Source of the DNA: Roseibium sp. MMSF_3544
GTDB lineage: Bacteria; Pseudomonadota; Alphaproteobacteria; Rhizobiales; Stappiaceae
Assembly (NCBI RefSeq): GCF_030732845.1
Contig: NZ_JASHKA010000003.1
Coordinates: 372,001-436,000, forward strand
Direction: 5' to 3'
Length of the DNA stretch: 64,000 bases
The notes under the pieces were generated by a model. The model was not told the origin of the DNA, made no database searches, and saw only the letters and a list, made by a program, of their open reading frames with translations. Of this stretch, positions 36,612 through 45,173 are shown one piece after another. The translations under genes and the position numbers were made by a program. The first letter of the stretch is position 1; each line of letters starts with the position of its first letter.

Positions 36612-39600
36612 ATGTTCCGTACTTACCTCGCGTCGCTGCTGCGCCCGGCCAGCCTGCTGATCCTGCTTATCCTGATCGTCATTTCCCTGATCGTGCTGAT
36701 CTGGGGCGGCCTGCTCACGGTCGCGAACGTGACACCGTTTGCGAAGGCAGCGCCGCGCGTCATCCTCGCGGTCGTCCTGATCCTGGGCTTTTTCCTGATC
36801 ACTTTCGTGCGCCACCTGCTGACGCGGCGCGCCAATGCCAAACTCATCAACTCGATGCTCGCGAACGACGAGCTCGTTTCCATGGGCAACGATCTGTCCG
36901 CGGACGAGGTCGAACTGATCCGCGAACGGTTTGAGTCCGCGCTGAAAACGCTTCGGGACAATCCCGTTGCCGGGTCAAGTTCGAGAAATTATCTGTTCGA
37001 GCTGCCCTGGTACATCATCATCGGTCCGCCGGGGACCGGCAAGACCACTATTTTGCGCAATTCGGGGCTTGATTTTCCGTTGGCCGAGGGCGGTCACGAG
37101 GCGATCCAGGGTGTCGGCGGAACGCGCAACTGCGACTGGTGGATCTCGAACGAAGCCGTTCTGATCGACACCGCAGGACGGTACACGACGCAGGACGTCA
37201 ACAGAGGGGTTGATTCAGCGGCCTGGAGCGGCTTCCTCGATCTGCTCCTGAAGCACCGCCAGCGGCGCCCGATCAATGGTGTTCTGCTCGCCGTCAGTGT
37301 GGAAGATGTCGCCCTTGCGAGCGAAGCGGAACGCAAGCAGCAGGCGGAAATCCTGCGTCAGCGCCTTCGGGAGTTGCACCGGGCCTTCGGCATGCGCCTG
37401 CCGGTCTACCTGATGTTCACGAAGTGCGACCTCATTGCCGGCTTCGACGAGTATTTCGACACGTTGCGCGATGCCGACCGGCAGCAGGTCTGGGGCGTGA
37501 CTTTCCCCTATAACGAGGAACAGTCCTCGGTGGGGCCGGTGTTCGAAACGGGCTTCGTGGATCTGGTCAACCGGATCGAGCGGCACCTGCCTGAAAAACT
37601 CGCCGAGGAGCGCAACAACGGCCGCCGTTGCCGTATCTATGGCTTCCCGCATGAGTTCGGCAGTCTCAGTAACGTTCTGCGGGACTTTGTCAGCGACGTC
37701 TTCCGGGCAACCCGTTACGAAGCGCAGCCGCTTCTGCGCGGCATCTACTTCACTTCGGGCACTCAGGAAGGCACGCCGTTCGACCGTCTGCTCGGCGCGA
37801 TGGGGCGCAGTTTCTCGCTTGCGGCCAGCCAGCAGCCGGCATTGAGCGGTCAGTCCAAGGCATTCTTCATCAAGAAACTGCTGACTGACATCGTCTTTCC
37901 GGAACAGAATCTTGTCGGCAAGAACCGGGCCCTGGAACGCCGCATCGCGACGATTTACGGCGGTGCCGCAGCCGCTCTTGCCGTCGGCGTGATCGGCCTG
38001 TGCCTTTACTGGATCGCCGGTCTGGACAATGCGATCGAGGTGTCCGAGACGACGGCGCAATCCGCCGACCAGGTCCGCGTTCTCAAGGCGGAGGCCGACC
38101 GGAACCGCTCTTTGATCAACCTATTGCCGACGCTCAATGCAGCGCGTGACATGCGCAACGAGATCGAAGAGCAAAGCAACTGGCTGTCGGCAACACCGAT
38201 CAGTATCGAAGCCCAGTCCGTGCTCTACCCGGCTGCGGAGCGGACCTACGACGATCTGCTGGAGGAATACCTCTTGCCGTCGATCAACTCCCGTCTGGAA
38301 GCGCAAATCCAGCTTCTGTCGACTGCCTCGGACGGCAACAGTACGTTGTTGCGGGACCAGCTTGAGACCTACCTCATGCTGACGACCGGGCAGAACTACA
38401 ATGCTTCCAAGGTCAAGGCGGCGCTCAGGGCGCAGAACGAGTCGACCTTCCTGCTGAACCCCGCGGACAGGGCGGAAATGCAGGTTCACATGGACAACCT
38501 TGAGAGCCTCTTGCCGATCTCCGGAACTGCGGCCGCTTCGACCGCAAGTGAGCTTCCGGTGCTGGATGCCGCACGAAGCCGGATCCAGCAGGCGCCACAG
38601 GCAACGGATATCTACAACCGCATGGTATCGGACGCAGCGCAGCGCTACAGACTGCCGCCGGTCAACATTGTACGCACGCTCGGGTCTGGATCTCTCTACG
38701 TCGATACGGCAAATGCGGGCGGCCGGACGATCATTCCGGGACTCTATACCAAGAACGGTTTCTACAATTTCTTCCTGGAGCGGCTTCCGGAATACATTCG
38801 TGGCTCCATGGGCAGCGACTGGGTTCTGGGCAACTCGGTCAACGCGACGACTTACAACCAGGTCGCAATGGAAGTCGTGAAACTTTACACCGACGACTAC
38901 ATCAAGGCGTGGCGTGAAGGCACGGCCTATATCCGCGTTGTCGACATTGGTTCACTCGGGCGGTCGCAGATTGTTCTGGAACAGCTATCAAGCCCGGATT
39001 CGCCTCTCCTGACGATTCTGAACGTTCTGAGGGAAAACACCCAACTCCCCTTGCCGGGCGACAGCTCTGATCAAAGCAGTGCCGGTACCGACCAGGCTGC
39101 CGGCCAGACAAGCGGAGGCGCTACCGGTCTCGTCGCGTCGGCTTCCGAAGCATCGCAAAGGGCGGCGGTGCAAACCGCCTTTGGCGATGCTCCCTGGCCA
39201 GGACTTGCGATTGAAGATGCCTTCCGTCCGCTGAATAATCTTGTTGATCCGGACAGCGGTGCTTCGCTTGACAGGGTCCTTCAGCTCTTCGGGGACCTTT
39301 ACGGCAACGTCTCCGGCGTCGTCACAGCTCCGGAGCCCAACAAGGCAGCCTTCGATATCGTGAAGTCGCGCGCGGAGAACCCGCAGAACGATTCCTTCAC
39401 CTCACTGCGTTCAGAAGCGGCGACAAAACCGGAGCCGGTCCGATCACTTGTGCTTTCCATCGTGAACCGGACCTGGGCATTGCTCAATCAGTCCGCCTAT
39501 ATCTACATAAACCGGAGCTGGCAGAACGAAGTGGTTCCGGTCTGCTCCAGCATCATGGCCGGACGCTATCCCTTCTTCCAGGATTCTGAAGACGATATCT

Positions 39601-40199
39601 CGCTGCAGGATTTCGCGGACCTACTGGGTCCTGCCGGCGTGGTCGATGCCTTCTTCAAGGACTTTGTTTCGCCCTTCGTGAACATTCGGGGACGTCAGCT
39701 CGTCGAGATTGAAACGCAAGGGGCAAATCTTGGCCTGTCGAGTGAGTCGCTTGCACAGCTCGCGACGGCCCAGACGATCCGGGACGCATTCTTTCCGGCA
39801 GGGGCAGCCGATCCGACAGCCAAGTTCACGATCAGGCCGACCTTCCTTGATCCGGGCGCGCTCAAATCCACTCTTAAGATCGATGACGACACAATGATCT
39901 ACAGGCACGGCCCTGTCCGTGCGAAAGATTTTACCTGGCCCAGCCAGGCGGATGCCAGCAGCGCCGACATCTCCGTGACCCTTCTCGACAATTCCACGTC
40001 CTCGCTCAAGAAAACTGGAACCTGGGCCATCTTCCGGCTGTTGACTGCCTCCGGATTGTCCTCGGCCAGGGGGCGGGATCAGTTTGTCTTTTCAATCAGC
40101 AAGGACAACGTTCGCGCAAGCTTCGCGCTGAATGCCGGCAGTGTCACGAACCCCTTCAACCTCGGACTTTACAGCTTCCGCTGCCCACCGTCGCTCTGA
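36612..40199 (+). CDS. tssM: T6SS inner-membrane protein TssM (IcmF)
   Basis: The 1195-residue IcmF-family protein has two N-terminal TMs (~15-40 and ~52-72), a cytoplasmic NTPase-like domain with Walker A GPPGTGKTTI (about 138-147) and LIDTAGRYT, and a third TM near 455-475. A large periplasmic part follows, ending in the beta domain that contacts TssJ (FSISKDNVRASFALNAGSVTNPFNLGLYSF). It forms the trans-envelope complex with TssL and TssJ. The Walker motif is intact, suggesting nucleotide binding. It lies 10 bases after tssL. Confidence 0.96.
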   Translation: MFRTYLASLLRPASLLILLILIVISLIVLIWGGLLTVANVTPFAKAAPRVILAVVLILGFFLITFVRHLLTRRANAKLINSMLANDELVSMGNDLSADEVELIRERFESALKTLRDNPVAGSSSRNYLFELPWYIIIGPPGTGKTTILRNSGLDFPLAEGGHEAIQGVGGTRNCDWWISNEAVLIDTAGRYTTQDVNRGVDSAAWSGFLDLLLKHRQRRPINGVLLAVSVEDVALASEAERKQQAEILRQRLRELHRAFGMRLPVYLMFTKCDLIAGFDEYFDTLRDADRQQVWGVTFPYNEEQSSVGPVFETGFVDLVNRIERHLPEKLAEERNNGRRCRIYGFPHEFGSLSNVLRDFVSDVFRATRYEAQPLLRGIYFTSGTQEGTPFDRLLGAMGRSFSLAASQQPALSGQSKAFFIKKLLTDIVFPEQNLVGKNRALERRIATIYGGAAAALAVGVIGLCLYWIAGLDNAIEVSETTAQSADQVRVLKAEADRNRSLINLLPTLNAARDMRNEIEEQSNWLSATPISIEAQSVLYPAAERTYDDLLEEYLLPSINSRLEAQIQLLSTASDGNSTLLRDQLETYLMLTTGQNYNASKVKAALRAQNESTFLLNPADRAEMQVHMDNLESLLPISGTAAASTASELPVLDAARSRIQQAPQATDIYNRMVSDAAQRYRLPPVNIVRTLGSGSLYVDTANAGGRTIIPGLYTKNGFYNFFLERLPEYIRGSMGSDWVLGNSVNATTYNQVAMEVVKLYTDDYIKAWREGTAYIRVVDIGSLGRSQIVLEQLSSPDSPLLTILNVLRENTQLPLPGDSSDQSSAGTDQAAGQTSGGATGLVASASEASQRAAVQTAFGDAPWPGLAIEDAFRPLNNLVDPDSGASLDRVLQLFGDLYGNVSGVVTAPEPNKAAFDIVKSRAENPQNDSFTSLRSEAATKPEPVRSLVLSIVNRTWALLNQSAYIYINRSWQNEVVPVCSSIMAGRYPFFQDSEDDISLQDFADLLGPAGVVDAFFKDFVSPFVNIRGRQLVEIETQGANLGLSSESLAQLATAQTIRDAFFPAGAADPTAKFTIRPTFLDPGALKSTLKIDDDTMIYRHGPVRAKDFTWPSQADASSADISVTLLDNSTSSLKKTGTWAIFRLLTASGLSSARGRDQFVFSISKDNVRASFALNAGSVTNPFNLGLYSFRCPPSL

Positions 40200-40297
40200 C
40201 ATGAGCGCGCCATGCGACCAGCCTGCCTGTCATGGCAGGTAACTTGAAAAATCGTCTCTCCGTACGCAATGACGGAACAAGAAAAACGGAGCGGGAG

Positions 40298-41050
40298 ATG
40301 GAACACTGCGGTTATTTCGGCAAACGACCACTGGAACGGGACTTCGTGTTCGAGGGCCTGACCGCCGGAATGACCGACGCCTGGGCGAACCTTATGTCCG
40401 ACTGGCTGATCAGCGCACAAAGCGCCTTTCCGAACGACTGGCAGCAGTTCTATTTCGAAGCGCCCGCATGGAGATATGCCATCGCACCTGGCTTGCTCGG
40501 CCCGTCAGGTTGGTGTGGTCTCTTGTGTGCGTCAGCCGACACGGTCGGCAGGGCGTTTCCGCTGGCCGTTATGCTGCCGACCGAAGCTTCGAACCGTGAC
40601 ATTTTTTTCGACGCTGAGACCGAACGGGCATTGGATGCGCTTGAAGTCGACATGATGGCTTTCATCGACGGACAAGTCTCGCGGAGTGAGTTTCACACCA
40701 CGATTTCCGAGCATGCAAAAATTCTCGGAAATCGTCAGGGGTTCAATACCGGGACACCGGACGAGCTTTTAAGCGCACAGAACGAAGCGCTCTGCCTCAG
40801 ATACGCACGCACAGGTGACGAAGCCATCATTGCGGAAAGCGCACTCAGCTTCCGGTCCCAGGCTGCGTCCAAAGGCACGCTGCCGCTGTCTTTTTGGTGG
40901 CAGGATGGAAGCGATGCCAGAGCGCCGGAACTGTGCGTTTGGAAAGGTCTTCCGAGAGGGTCGGGGGCCGGCGGGTTTTTCGCTGGTTCCTGGGAAACAT
41001 TCGGCTGGCAACACGAACAAATCGATCCGGACCGGATCCTGCGGCTATAA
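40298..41050 (+). CDS. tagF: T6SS-associated protein TagF
   Basis: ATG 40298 (MEHCGYFGKRPLERDFVFEGL) matches the normal TagF start; an earlier in-frame ATG at 40232 adds an unlikely basic leader. The 250 residues carry the TagF fold, including FYFEAPAWRYAIAPGLLGPSGWCGLL and the FPLAVMLP segment. TagF represses T6SS post-translationally, in some bacteria by titrating Fha. Here it is separate from the phosphatase, unlike the TagF-PppA fusion of Agrobacterium. A CCTGCC/GGCAGG hairpin lies just upstream, around 40226-40243. Confidence 0.88.
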   Translation: MEHCGYFGKRPLERDFVFEGLTAGMTDAWANLMSDWLISAQSAFPNDWQQFYFEAPAWRYAIAPGLLGPSGWCGLLCASADTVGRAFPLAVMLPTEASNRDIFFDAETERALDALEVDMMAFIDGQVSRSEFHTTISEHAKILGNRQGFNTGTPDELLSAQNEALCLRYARTGDEAIIAESALSFRSQAASKGTLPLSFWWQDGSDARAPELCVWKGLPRGSGAGGFFAGSWETFGWQHEQIDPDRILRL

Positions 41051-41067
41051 GGAAGCGACTTCAGGAA

Positions 41068-41763
41068 ATGACTTACAAGTTGTCTGTCCCCTTGAATCTG
41101 CGCACAGAAGCCGCGACCCGGCAGGGCCCAAACCATGAAATGAACCAGGACACGCATTTTGCCGACGCGGAAAACGGACTGTTTTCGCTGGCAGACGGTA
41201 TGGGCGGGCACAGGGACGGCGATCTGGCCAGTCAAGCCACGGTCGAGGCGGTTGCCGAGCTGGTCAATCTGCCGGCAATGTCACATGAAAAACAGCTGAC
41301 TGCGCTCGATGCTGCGCTTGCCAGCGTGAATCAGAAACTGTTTTCCAGTTACCTTGCCGCGCCGGAGCACGACGTCTCCGGTACAACAAGTCTTAGCCTC
41401 GTGATCAGCGAGTCCTTTGCCAGCTGCATCTGGACCGGCGACTCTCGTCTTTACCTGCTGCGTGACCATCACCTTTTCCTCATTTCGGAAGACCATGCCG
41501 ACGAGCTCGGGCGGCTCACCTCGGCCGTCGGCATTTCCGAGCAGATCACCACATTGGGCCGGCGAACTGTCGAACTCATGCGCGGTGACGTTTTCCTGCT
41601 CTGCACCGACGGGCTGCTGAAAGGGATGGACGAGACGATGCTTGCCAACATGACAGCCGAAGGAACCTACGGGCTCGCCGACCGGCTGATCGCGCGCTCG
41701 GTCGCTGGCGGGTCGTCTGACGACATTACCGTGATCGTGGTCTGGACGGACGGCAATGGCTGA
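41068..41763 (+). CDS. pppA: T6SS PP2C-type phosphatase PppA
   Basis: ATG 41068 (MTYKLSVPLNLRTEA) gives 231 residues with intact PP2C motifs: MNQDTHFAD, SLADGMGGHRDGD, WTGDSRLYLL, LLCTDGLLKGMDE and GGSSDDITVIVVW. It should remove phosphate from the threonine target of PpkA and switch the system off. Its stop overlaps the kinase start by 8 bases, so both enzymes of the switch are made together. Confidence 0.92.
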   Translation: MTYKLSVPLNLRTEAATRQGPNHEMNQDTHFADAENGLFSLADGMGGHRDGDLASQATVEAVAELVNLPAMSHEKQLTALDAALASVNQKLFSSYLAAPEHDVSGTTSLSLVISESFASCIWTGDSRLYLLRDHHLFLISEDHADELGRLTSAVGISEQITTLGRRTVELMRGDVFLLCTDGLLKGMDETMLANMTAEGTYGLADRLIARSVAGGSSDDITVIVVWTDGNG

Positions 41764-42979
41764 GAAAAAGAAACCGGCAGTGCGCAAGAAGCGAGGCAAG
41801 GTGGCAGCCGCCGACAGCTCTGCCGGAGCCTCCAGTCGCAAAAAAGGTCAAGAAGCCAGCGTTTCGCCAGATAAAGCTGACGGTGACAAGCCGCAGGCAG
41901 AAGGTGACACGTCGAAAGCAAACCTGCCGGAGGAACAGCCTCAAGGTGCCGCCGATGACGGCGACGCCAAGAATCTCCCCCAAACGGAGGACGTCTCACC
42001 GAAGGAGACGTTGCCGGATGAACCGGTTCGAAAAGACACGAAAGCTGCGAAACCGGACGTTGACCTCGGTACAATCCTGAAGGACAGGTTCCTGCTGCTG
42101 AAGGTGATCGGAAAGGGGGGACTGTCGACTGTCTATAAGGCCCGCGATCTGGTTGCAGCCAAGGCTGGGCTTGCAAATGCAGATGTTGCCATCAAGATCA
42201 TCCGCGCTGCACCCGATGTCGACAAGGACAATATCGCCCTGATGCATCGCGAGGCGCGCCGCCTCAGAGATCTCGTTCATCCGAACATCGTGCGGGTCTA
42301 CGACATGGACCGCCAGGACGACATCCATTTCATGGTCATGGAACTCCTGGAAGGCCAGCCGCTTTCGAAACTGCTGCGGCAGTCACCGGAGCATACGTTG
42401 CAGCCTGCACAGCTTTTCCGGCTGATCGGCGACCTTGCAGCCGCACTTGGGTACGCACACCGTAACGGGATCATTCACGCCGACCTGAAACCCGGCAACG
42501 TCTTTGTTCAAAACACAGGCGTTGCCAAGCTGATCGACTTCAACATCGCCTATCCGATTGCCCGGCCGGTCAAGACACGCGAAGAAGACACAGTCGTCAT
42601 TCTGGCCCGCTTCGGCGCCGTTACCCCTGCCTACGCGTCCCCGCAACGGCTCAACGGAGCCGAACCGTGCGAGGCTGACGACGTCTACTCGCTTGCCGTG
42701 ATCACTTACCTGGCGATCTGCGGAACGCGGCCCTTCGGTAAGAAAAATGCTCTTGAGGCCCGCGACGAGGGACTTCAGCCCGCGCGGCCCGACGACCTCT
42801 CCTGGCTACGCTGGAAGGCCCTGAATGCGGGCCTTGCGCTTGACGACAGTGGCCGAACGCCATCCGTGCACCAGTTCGCACAAGGTTTTTGCAACCCCAA
42901 CCCGTTGCACCTGGCGAAGGCATTTCTTTATCGGCAGATTTTGGGACAGGCCTATCAGCCGTCCTCGGCCGGAAGATAG
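41756..42979 (+). CDS. ppkA: T6SS Ser/Thr kinase, PpkA-like
   Basis: The 407-residue protein has a Lys/Asp/Ser-rich disordered N-terminus (~1-105) and a Hanks-type kinase domain (~110-395): glycine loop VIGKGGLSTVYKA, catalytic Lys in VAIKII (~146), HADLKPGNVF (~240) and ASPQRLNG. The magnesium loop reads DFN instead of DFG (~260), an uncommon substitution that may change activity. There is no TM or periplasmic sensor, unlike Pseudomonas PpkA. Its last 25 bases overlap the 3' end of the opposite-strand sheath-fusion gene. Confidence 0.88.
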   Translation: MAEKKKPAVRKKRGKVAAADSSAGASSRKKGQEASVSPDKADGDKPQAEGDTSKANLPEEQPQGAADDGDAKNLPQTEDVSPKETLPDEPVRKDTKAAKPDVDLGTILKDRFLLLKVIGKGGLSTVYKARDLVAAKAGLANADVAIKIIRAAPDVDKDNIALMHREARRLRDLVHPNIVRVYDMDRQDDIHFMVMELLEGQPLSKLLRQSPEHTLQPAQLFRLIGDLAAALGYAHRNGIIHADLKPGNVFVQNTGVAKLIDFNIAYPIARPVKTREEDTVVILARFGAVTPAYASPQRLNGAEPCEADDVYSLAVITYLAICGTRPFGKKNALEARDEGLQPARPDDLSWLRWKALNAGLALDDSGRTPSVHQFAQGFCNPNPLHLAKAFLYRQILGQAYQPSSAGR

Positions 42980-44712
42980 AACGAATGGGTCTGGCCTGAA
43001 GCCCACCCCCCGAGCACAGAAGCCGTCACGTTGATCAAGTCCTGGTCCTCGACCTGAACCCGCTTTACCTGAAACGAGACCTGCCCCGTCAGAGACGCGC
43101 TCAGTTTACCAAGGCTATCCGCAACAGCAGCAACGCGAGCGTCGGCAGTTTGCCCCGGTGACAAAGCACCACCCAGCGCTTCCTGGAACAAAGAGAACAA
43201 TCTCGAAACCAGGAGTGCCTGATCGAGCGATCCGCGGCCTTCCTTTCCAGGCTGCAGCGTGACGCCGCGCCGGAACACAAGGCTGGTGCGATTGGCAACA
43301 CCCTCAAGCACGTTGATCCCGCATTGAGCCAGAGATGGTGCTGCACCCGGCCCGGCGTGGAAACGGACGGCAGTTGCCACGTTTCGCCCCATGGCCACGC
43401 TCTCTTCAACTTCCAGAGCGTCGAAGTCCGCGGGCACACCGACAGGCAGGTGCGGGAATACTTCATTCGCCAATTGCGCGATCACGCGGGAGAGAGCGAT
43501 CCAGGCGGCCGATGCAAAGACGGAAGGGTAAGCCGGCTCTTCCGATGACAGCCTTGCGTCGTTCCAGAACAGGGACACATGGGACGCGGCATCGGTTCCG
43601 CGCAAGCCTTGAAAACTCTCAAATCCAGGTTCTTCCAGGAGCTGGTGTGCCGCTTCCATATCCGCGAGCTCTTCGCCTGGCACACCGCTGAAATCTGACT
43701 GAAGCGCAATCAGGCCCACAGTGTCGGATTCAGCACATTCGCGGGTGATTACCTTGACGCATTCAGCATCCTGGCCGGAAACCCCTGTCCTGTTGGCAAA
43801 CAGCACAACGTCATAGAGCTCGGCCTGCAATGCGCCGTCGTAACCGCCAATCAGGTCTGCCAACGCATCGGGTGCAAGATCATGATCGAGCTGCATCAGG
43901 TGAAGTTCGAACGGCAGCGACAGCGATAGCTCGGACAATAGAAGTTTGAGGCCGTGCCAATTTTCCATCACCGTATGCAGCTTCGGTGCTGCAAAGAAAG
44001 CCCTGGATTGCGCGTCGGCAAGTTCCGACTGAGGCGAGCTTTTTTTCGCGGGTGGGGGCTTCACAAAATCCTGGCTCTCCTCGCGCAGGGTCTTGCGAAC
44101 GAATGCGTCAACCGCCGCTTTTGCAATCTCGCTGTTACCGCTTGGTTTGTCCGCTTTGTCGGGCGTGTTCACCATGGAAAAGAGCGCGTCCAGGCCATCC
44201 ACGGCCTCTCCCGTGCCAGACCCGCTGGACGCATCGTCTGAGGCCGTGCTCCCGGCGGACGGTCGCGGAGTATCAGTCTGCTCCGCTGTTGTAGCGGTGC
44301 CCGCTCTTAGGCGGGCGAGCAGCTTGTCGTAGCGTTGACCGTAAGCTTCCAGCTCGTCCGGGTCGACTTTCGCAGCCGCGATCTCACGCTGGAATTTGAA
44401 GTTTCCGGCAATTGTCGCAGGCCGCAGGTCCTTGACCTTGCCGAACGCAAGATGTTCTTCAAGTTCAGCCGGATGAGAACCGAGCCCATTGGCGGACTGA
44501 ACGTCAAACTCGGGCTGATTTTCCTCCAGGACTTCAGCGACATCGAGACCGGTGATGTTCAAGAGACCTCGGTTCGACGGCAACCCGAAGTCTCCGGCAA
44601 TCAGGACGCGGAATGGCGGCGGTGGTGAAACGGGAACCGCCTGGGGCGTTCCGTCTCCGAGGCCGATGGAAAAACTGCTGATACCACCCTTGTTCTCGTC
44701 CTGCCCGGTCAT
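42955..44712 (-). CDS. TssB-TssC-like sheath fusion protein
   Basis: The 585-residue protein reads as a fusion of a small-subunit-like and a large-subunit-like sheath domain. Residues ~30-110 align with TssB: FRVLIAGDFGLPSNRGLLNI, then LEEHLAFGKVKDLRPATI, matching LKMVMLGDYTLRPDDT..., RTLINI and LSVSLKFDNLNDFTPESI of the true TssB here. A Ser/Thr/Asp linker (~130-215) leads to a diverged TssC-like part (ENWHGLKLLLSELSLSLPF ... YDGALQAELYDVVLFANRTG) that ends in LINVTASVLGGWASGQTHSF. Canonical TssB and TssC are encoded elsewhere in the window. It may be a specialised sheath end, a baseplate adaptor or a regulator. It forms a leftward unit with the next small gene. Confidence 0.75.
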   Translation of the reverse strand: MTGQDENKGGISSFSIGLGDGTPQAVPVSPPPPFRVLIAGDFGLPSNRGLLNITGLDVAEVLEENQPEFDVQSANGLGSHPAELEEHLAFGKVKDLRPATIAGNFKFQREIAAAKVDPDELEAYGQRYDKLLARLRAGTATTAEQTDTPRPSAGSTASDDASSGSGTGEAVDGLDALFSMVNTPDKADKPSGNSEIAKAAVDAFVRKTLREESQDFVKPPPAKKSSPQSELADAQSRAFFAAPKLHTVMENWHGLKLLLSELSLSLPFELHLMQLDHDLAPDALADLIGGYDGALQAELYDVVLFANRTGVSGQDAECVKVITRECAESDTVGLIALQSDFSGVPGEELADMEAAHQLLEEPGFESFQGLRGTDAASHVSLFWNDARLSSEEPAYPSVFASAAWIALSRVIAQLANEVFPHLPVGVPADFDALEVEESVAMGRNVATAVRFHAGPGAAPSLAQCGINVLEGVANRTSLVFRRGVTLQPGKEGRGSLDQALLVSRLFSLFQEALGGALSPGQTADARVAAVADSLGKLSASLTGQVSFQVKRVQVEDQDLINVTASVLGGWASGQTHSFYLPAEDG

Positions 44713-44717
44713 TGTCT

Positions 44718-45068
44718 CTAACCCTGATTGATGACTGTGAGATTGGCTTCTATCAAAAGAAAGGCCAAGGTCTGCCTGTCGATTATAACCTGTCCGTCGA
44801 CTTTGTAGCCTTTTCGTGTATCTGCGGCATGACCCGAGACTTCAAAGACCAGAGCCGATCTGGAGTTGATAGATGACATTCCGACAGGGGTGACGGTCAG
44901 GTCAATATTCAGCGGCTCGCCATTTGCCATTGTTTCCTGCGACCTGCCCAATGGTGTCGGCGCGTTTCCACCCGGCTGATAGACCTGGGGAGAGCGGGTT
45001 CTCAGGTAATCGTAGATGCAAGAATGCAGGGCATCGGGTTCCCGCTGCGCCGGTTTCCAGGTGGCCAT
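44718..45068 (-). CDS. small protein of unknown function beside the sheath fusion
   Basis: The 116-residue protein starts at ATG 45068 behind GAGGAA and ends 5 bases before the sheath-fusion start, so the two are co-transcribed and probably partners. The N-terminus (LHSCIYDYLRTRSPQVYQPGG) is helical and polar. The C-terminal half (INSRSALVFEVSGHAADTRKGYKVDGQVIIDRQTLAFLLIEANLTVI) is beta-rich. I do not recognise the family, and no signal, TM or catalytic motif is visible. Confidence 0.6.
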   Translation of the reverse strand: MATWKPAQREPDALHSCIYDYLRTRSPQVYQPGGNAPTPLGRSQETMANGEPLNIDLTVTPVGMSSINSRSALVFEVSGHAADTRKGYKVDGQVIIDRQTLAFLLIEANLTVINQG

Positions 45069-45124
45069 TCAGTTCCTCGTCATTCTCCCGGTGGGATACC
45101 GGTTTTTGCTGATGATTGACGTGC

Positions 45125-45153
45125 TGCCGGGCACTCGGCAAAAGCGCCCGGCA
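45125..45153. repeat. 8-bp inverted repeat downstream of vgrG
   Basis: TGCCGGGC (45125-45132) and GCCCGGCA (45146-45153) are perfect arms around 13 bases, just after the vgrG stop on the minus strand and before the small unknown gene. No T-run follows, so it is at most a weak terminator or mRNA 3' stabiliser. Confidence 0.45.
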
Positions 45154-45173
45154 AACCTGTTAAATAGATCTCG

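Noticed and set aside
45125..45153. VgrG truncated by frameshift near its stop
   Set aside because: The bases beyond the stop do not encode VgrG needle sequence in any frame that I checked, so a natural short form is more likely.
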